Of a stretch of 64,000 nt of DNA, positions 60,660 through 64,000 are shown one piece after another. A program made the position numbers and the translations under genes. The notes under the pieces were generated by a model, which searched no databases, was not told the DNA's origin, and worked only from the letters and a program-made list of their open reading frames with translations. The stretch's first letter is position 1; the number at the start of each line of letters is the position of its first letter. Source of the stretch: DASUEB01 sp036275295 (GTDB taxonomy: Bacteria > Bacteroidota > Bacteroidia > Flavobacteriales_D > Luteibaculaceae); the NCBI GenBank assembly GCA_036275295.1, contig DASUEB010000025.1:1-64000 (forward strand), in the 5' to 3' direction.

Positions 60660-61172
60660 TTAGGGCAAGAACAAAGCCTTTAACTCCGTAGCCTCACTGG
60701 GATTCATCTTGCCTGCCAAAATTAAACTCAGCTGTTTCCTGCGCAAGGCGCCGTTGTAGCGCTTGATTTCTTCCTCCGTCTCGGGTTTCAGCTCGGGCAC
60801 CTCAATGGGACTTCCATACTGATCTACTGCCACAAACGTGTAGATCGCTTCGTTGCACTTCTGGCGCTTTCCGGTGGCAAAATGTTCTACATACACATCG
60901 AGAAACACCTCCATCGATGAGGTAAAGGCACGACTCACTTTGGCTTCAACCGTTACAATATCTCCTAGGCGAATGGGTTTGTCGAACGACACATTATTAA
61001 CCGATGCCGTCACCACAACCCGTCCACAATGCCGGGTGGCTGAAATGGCGGCGGCGTTGTCCATCCAGGCCAACAATTCGCCTCCAAACAAATTCCCCAA
61101 CGTATTGGTCTCATTAGGAAGTACAATTCGGGTGGTGGTTACCAAGCTATCTTTTGCAAAACGGGCCCTCAT
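60660..61172 (-). CDS. Hotdog-fold acyl-CoA thioesterase (YciA/BFIT type)
   Basis: 170 residues. Hydrolyses acyl-CoA. Core motif NETNTLGNLFGGELLAWMDN (about 21-40) contains the N/D active-site region of YciA-type thioesterases, and CGRVVVTASVNNVSFDKPIR follows. The ATG at 61170-61172 is preferred because a TATCTTTG box (61191-61198, minus strand) lies 18 bases upstream, in the middle of the longer frame. It converges on the GT9 gene with 27 bases between stops. Substrate range unknown. Confidence 0.9.
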   Translation of the reverse strand: MRARFAKDSLVTTTRIVLPNETNTLGNLFGGELLAWMDNAAAISATRHCGRVVVTASVNNVSFDKPIRLGDIVTVEAKVSRAFTSSMEVFLDVYVEHFATGKRQKCNEAIYTFVAVDQYGSPIEVPELKPETEEEIKRYNGALRRKQLSLILAGKMNPSEATELKALFLP

Positions 61173-61190
61173 AGCGATGTGATTGAGGGG

Positions 61191-61198
61191 CAAAGATA
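61191..61198 (-). promoter_or_regulatory. Bacteroidota -7 box of the YciA-like gene
   Basis: Reads TATCTTTG on the minus strand, 18 bases before the ATG at 61172. Confidence 0.55.
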
Positions 61199-61287
61199 AG
61201 GCAAGCCACAGCAATTATTTCTGTGTTTACCGAAATCTTTAGTATCATTACCTCAGTAAATACCCCGTAGAATAATTTTTTTTACCA

Positions 61288-61854
61288 ATGACCCCCGATT
61301 ATTTTTACATTAAAGCCCTGCACATCATCTTCATGGTCTCCTGGTTTGCGGGGTTGTTTTACCTGCCTCGTTTGTTCATTTATCACGTAGAAGCGCAAGA
61401 CAAAACCGCTGAGGTGAGATCTGCATTCAACGAGCAGTTTAAACTCATGCAGCGCCGGCTGTGGTATATCATTACTTGGCCCGCCGCCATTCTTACCTTT
61501 GTATTTGGATTTTGGATGCTGTATATCTATCCGGAATGGCTCACCGCTCCGTGGATGCACCTAAAATTGGGTCTGGTTTTTTTACTGGCCGTTTACCACT
61601 TGGCCTGCGGCCGACTGTTTTCCAAACATCAACGCGATGTTTTCCCCTATTCGTCGTTTAAACTTCGTTTGTGGAATGAAGTGGCAACTTTGTTGCTCAT
61701 TGCCATTGTATTTGTAGTCGTATTAAAAGACACCATCAGTTGGTTGTACGGCATATTGGGCATCTTTATTATCGCTGGCGGACTCACTTTTGCGGTAGCG
61801 CGTTATAAAAAACGCCGTGAAAGGGCTGCTGCCCAAATGCAAAAAGGCGCCTGA
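61288..61854 (+). CDS. hemJ: Protoporphyrinogen IX oxidase HemJ
   Basis: 188 residues. Oxidises protoporphyrinogen IX in heme synthesis, in the inner membrane. Four membrane segments. The N-terminal segment KALHIIFMVSWFAGLFYLPR (about 9-28) has the conserved histidine and RxF, followed by YHVEA, and a CGRLF and a WNEVATLLLIAIVFVVVLK segment near the C-terminus match the family. The ATG at 61288 is the first available. Its stop codon lies within the following terminator hairpin. The CopD-type copper-resistance family is related in sequence, but HemJ fits better by length. Confidence 0.88.
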   Translation: MTPDYFYIKALHIIFMVSWFAGLFYLPRLFIYHVEAQDKTAEVRSAFNEQFKLMQRRLWYIITWPAAILTFVFGFWMLYIYPEWLTAPWMHLKLGLVFLLAVYHLACGRLFSKHQRDVFPYSSFKLRLWNEVATLLLIAIVFVVVLKDTISWLYGILGIFIIAGGLTFAVARYKKRRERAAAQMQKGA

Positions 61855-61865
61855 GAGGCGCCTTT
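61842..61865. terminator. Bidirectional terminator overlapping the hemJ stop
   Basis: AAAGGCGCCT and AGGCGCCTTT form a ten-base-pair stem with a GAG loop. The TGA of hemJ lies inside it. The convergent HU/SPOR gene ends 22 bases further, so the hairpin may serve both. Confidence 0.8.
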
Positions 61866-61886
61866 CCAGCATGGTTATGCGAATAA

Positions 61887-63350
61887 TTAATAATCTCTCA
61901 ATTTTGCCGAAGGCACTGCAGTGCGAACATCGCGAAGGTATTTTTCGGCTTTGATCCGATCGCCACTTCGCGCCACACAAACTCCAAAACGACCGTCTTT
62001 GAATTGGATCACCGCCACGTTGTAACCCATGCGGGCATAGCGATCTGAACTCTCCACGGCATCTTCAATCGCTCCAAATTCAGAAACTACAATCTGGAAT
62101 TTCGAGTATATGCTCTCGTTGCTTCGAAAAGCCTTTCCACTTGCAATGACTTCTTCAGACTCCGTTTTAGTGGGCTCTGTTTTTTTGGTTTCTACCGGTT
62201 TTACGGGTGTAGGAGTGGGGGTGGTTGTTTTAGGTGCGGTGTTGGCGGGAGTTTTACTAGCCGTGGTAGTCTTGTTATCGGCTGTTCCGCTGACCGGTTT
62301 GGTGGTCGTTGGTTTCGCAGTGCTGTTGTTTGCCAGTGCTTTTGAATCGGTGGTTGACTTGGCTGGTTCAGTCTTTTTCTGAACCACGGGAGTCTTGGTC
62401 GGTTCTGTTTTCTTTACCGGTTCAGCCACCTTCTTGGGCTCCTCCTTTTTGACAACCGCAGCAACTTTGGGTTTCTCCTCTTTTTTAGCAGGTACAGCAA
62501 CCTCTTTCTTTTCTTCGGGAACCCCTGATTTGCTGTCTTTCACAAACTGATCCAGTTGTGTGGCCTCGATATCGAGTCGATCGGGAGTATCAAAACTTTT
62601 CTGACCGTTGCGGGGCTGGTATACCTCGGCAACTGCGGTTTCGGCAGATGGCTTGGCTTCGGCGGGCGCAGGTTCTTCCTTCTGTTCCTTTTTCAACCCA
62701 GCAGCTGCAAGAAGCTTATCGGCCATTTGTTTACCGGGATCGGTGAGTTTGAAAAATGCAAACGCACCACCGCCACCTAGCAGAAGCAAAACACTAATCC
62801 AAAGGACCAAGCGCGACTTCTTACGCTCTTTCTTCTCCTTTTTCTTCTTTTCTTTCTTGCCCTTTTTAGGCGCCATTTCCTCCTCTCCGAAAACCGGATC
62901 TGGAACTTGAATATCGGGATATTCGGGTTTGGCTCCCGTCAATTCAATATCGGGTAATCCATAGCTTTGGGGCACAAAGTTTTGATCGGGATCTGGGAAA
63001 AAATTGAGGTTATCCAATCCATCGATGATGAATTTACCCAGCGAATCAATAACCCATGGGTTTCCGCGGTGCAGGCGGTGATTGATTTCCTCAACAAATT
63101 CGGCTATGTGCTGACTTGCGGTTTCTTTGGATATGCGTTCTTGTCGGGCATAGAATGTGCACAACACACCGTCGTCGGCTTTGTTCGTGGCGTCGTAGCT
63201 CACCTTGCGGCGGGGCGGGTAGATTACATTGTTCTTTGAATCTACCATTGCCGGAATATCGGTGGCGTTAAATGCACCAAAACCGGGTAACACTACCATA
63301 TCGTGTGTTACCAGTAGCTCCTTGAGCGCTCGTTCTAATTTGTCTTCCAT
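61887..63350 (-). CDS. HU-CCDC81/SPOR cell-wall-binding membrane protein
   Basis: 487 residues. Residues 1-130 are an HU-like CCDC81-type domain (LERALKELLVTHDMVVLPGF, then PPRRKVSYDATNKADDGVLC). A lysine-rich stretch precedes one membrane segment (LVLWISVLLLLGGGGAFAFF, about 180-199). Residues 220-410 are low-complexity, Pro/Thr/Lys/Glu rich, and probably periplasmic linker. The last 75 residues form a SPOR domain (YSKFQIVVSEFGAIEDAVES; YNVAVIQFKDGRFGVCVARS), known to bind denuded peptidoglycan at division sites. The domain order is typical of Bacteroidota and the protein may join the nucleoid side to the wall. ATG at 63348-63350; kdsB is 34 bases upstream on the same strand. Confidence 0.9.
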   Translation of the reverse strand: MEDKLERALKELLVTHDMVVLPGFGAFNATDIPAMVDSKNNVIYPPRRKVSYDATNKADDGVLCTFYARQERISKETASQHIAEFVEEINHRLHRGNPWVIDSLGKFIIDGLDNLNFFPDPDQNFVPQSYGLPDIELTGAKPEYPDIQVPDPVFGEEEMAPKKGKKEKKKKEKKERKKSRLVLWISVLLLLGGGGAFAFFKLTDPGKQMADKLLAAAGLKKEQKEEPAPAEAKPSAETAVAEVYQPRNGQKSFDTPDRLDIEATQLDQFVKDSKSGVPEEKKEVAVPAKKEEKPKVAAVVKKEEPKKVAEPVKKTEPTKTPVVQKKTEPAKSTTDSKALANNSTAKPTTTKPVSGTADNKTTTASKTPANTAPKTTTPTPTPVKPVETKKTEPTKTESEEVIASGKAFRSNESIYSKFQIVVSEFGAIEDAVESSDRYARMGYNVAVIQFKDGRFGVCVARSGDRIKAEKYLRDVRTAVPSAKLRDY

Positions 63351-63384
63351 AGTGCGAATCGTCGGCCTAAGTTATGGATTTCCG

Positions 63385-64000
63385 TTAAAGTAGATTTGAT
63401 TGCTGCAATATTACACTTAAATCTTCTGGGGTGTCAACAGCTGGGGTTTCAAACTCTGTGATGGCTGTTTTAATCCTAAAGCCCCCTTCCAGCCATCTCA
63501 ATTGCTCTAAACTCTCAGCCATCTCTAGCTTACTGGGGGGTAAAAGAACCAGCTCTCGCAGGATTTCTGCTCGAAAAGCATACATACCCAAGTGCTTGTA
63601 AAACGATCCGTGACGGTGCCAATTGTCTGCATCTACTCCTCTTAGGTAAGGAATGGCCTGCCTGCTGAAATAAAGTGCCTCGCCTTTTAGGTTAGTAACC
63701 ACTTTAACTTTGTTGGGCTGGTGAATCTCGCTGGGCTCAGCCTTTTTGATAAGGGTTCCGATCTGAGTGCTTGGATCCTTAAAGAGCGAAATGAGCTGCT
63801 GAATCTGTTCGCTTTTTACAAAAGGCTCGTCGCCTTGCACATTGATCACCAAATCCGGCTTTGCATTTATGTTCTCCAACGCCTCGGCAACTCGATCGGT
63901 TCCACTCGGATGGGTCGACTTAGTCATTACGCCTTGAGCACCGAGATCTCTGACATGATTTAGTATTCGGTCGTCATCGGTTGCTACCCAAACCGCTGAA
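63385..64000 (-). CDS. kdsB: 3-deoxy-manno-octulosonate cytidylyltransferase, 5' end cut by window edge
   Basis: Activates Kdo with CTP for lipid A core synthesis. The frame is open to the window edge; reading through 63928-63999 gives VWVATDDDRILNHVRDLGAQ, then GVMTKSTHPSGTDRVAEALE, the strong family signature (ATDDxRI and MTxxxHPSGTDR). About 205 of the roughly 250 residues are visible. LVINVQGDEPF is the nucleotide/metal site. The visible ATG at 63927 is internal. It is immediately upstream of the HU/SPOR gene on the same strand. Confidence 0.95.
   Translation of the reverse strand, partial: SAVWVATDDDRILNHVRDLGAQGVMTKSTHPSGTDRVAEALENINAKPDLVINVQGDEPFVKSEQIQQLISLFKDPSTQIGTLIKKAEPSEIHQPNKVKVVTNLKGEALYFSRQAIPYLRGVDADNWHRHGSFYKHLGMYAFRAEILRELVLLPPSKLEMAESLEQLRWLEGGFRIKTAITEFETPAVDTPEDLSVILQQSNLL

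Overview
The window is chromosomal DNA of a Bacteroidota bacterium, most likely a marine or freshwater member of Flavobacteriales (Cryomorphaceae/Schleiferiaceae-like). The evidence is two intact proteins with type A and one with type B type-IX-secretion (T9SS) sorting domains plus one type A remnant, many promoters with the Bacteroidota -7 box TAnnTTTG, a murF-alr fusion, a DAHP synthase-chorismate mutase fusion, a divergent pair resembling DUF6341/DUF6427, and an HU-CCDC81/SPOR protein. No phage, CRISPR array or rRNA operon is seen. One tRNA (Ser-GGA) is present.

Layout. 1-3.5 kb: asnS (cut by the window edge), rpoN, a PAP2-like membrane protein. 3.5-4.9 kb: a REP-associated tyrosine transposase inside a field of palindromic repeats. 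5-12 kb: a T9SS type B surface protein, dxs, galE, aroG-type DAHP synthase/chorismate mutase, trpS. 12-18.2 kb: a leftward run (bacilliredoxin, murF-alr, plsC-like, gatC, unknown membrane protein), a DUF1801 protein and tadA. 18.3-18.9 kb: a four-unit dispersed repeat. 19.6-23.1 kb: a copper module (AraC regulator with an HMA-like N-terminus, CopA ATPase, small HMA protein). 23.4-26.6 kb: aspS followed by a graveyard of a truncated T9SS cargo gene, a decayed IS3 and a decayed IS66. 27-31 kb: unknown secreted proteins, including a Cys-rich lipoprotein, a T9SS type A protein and a MITE-like element. 31.2-34.5 kb: an MbnP/MbnH-type copper-protein operon. 34.5-46.6 kb: polA, another T9SS protein, DUF6341/DUF6427-like pair, purQ, thioesterase, a two-repeat lipoprotein, yicC-gmk-nadD, EamA transporter, ArsC-like protein. 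47-55 kb: ABC exporter plus LolA-like protein, desaturase, two cold-shock-domain proteins, SbtA-like transporter, isocitrate dehydrogenase. 55-64 kb: unknown secreted protein, long direct repeats next to tRNA-Ser, asparaginase, an ERxCC protein, TatD, GT9 transferase, acyl-CoA thioesterase, hemJ, HU/SPOR protein and kdsB (cut by the window edge).

How the genes work together. Most are housekeeping (aminoacyl-tRNA synthesis, cell wall, isoprenoids, LPS Kdo and heptosyl-type transfer, purines, NAD, heme, TCA). The two accessory systems that stand out both concern copper: the HMA-AraC/CopA/HMA export module at 19.6-23.1 kb, and the small-Cys-protein/MbnP/MbnH/outer-membrane-protein operon at 31.2-34.5 kb. 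The second is the best candidate for an under-described system: a di-heme MauG-like enzyme paired with an MbnP substrate protein and two co-encoded proteins of unknown role, with no methanobactin precursor gene in view. All functional calls come from reading motifs by eye; no database search was run.
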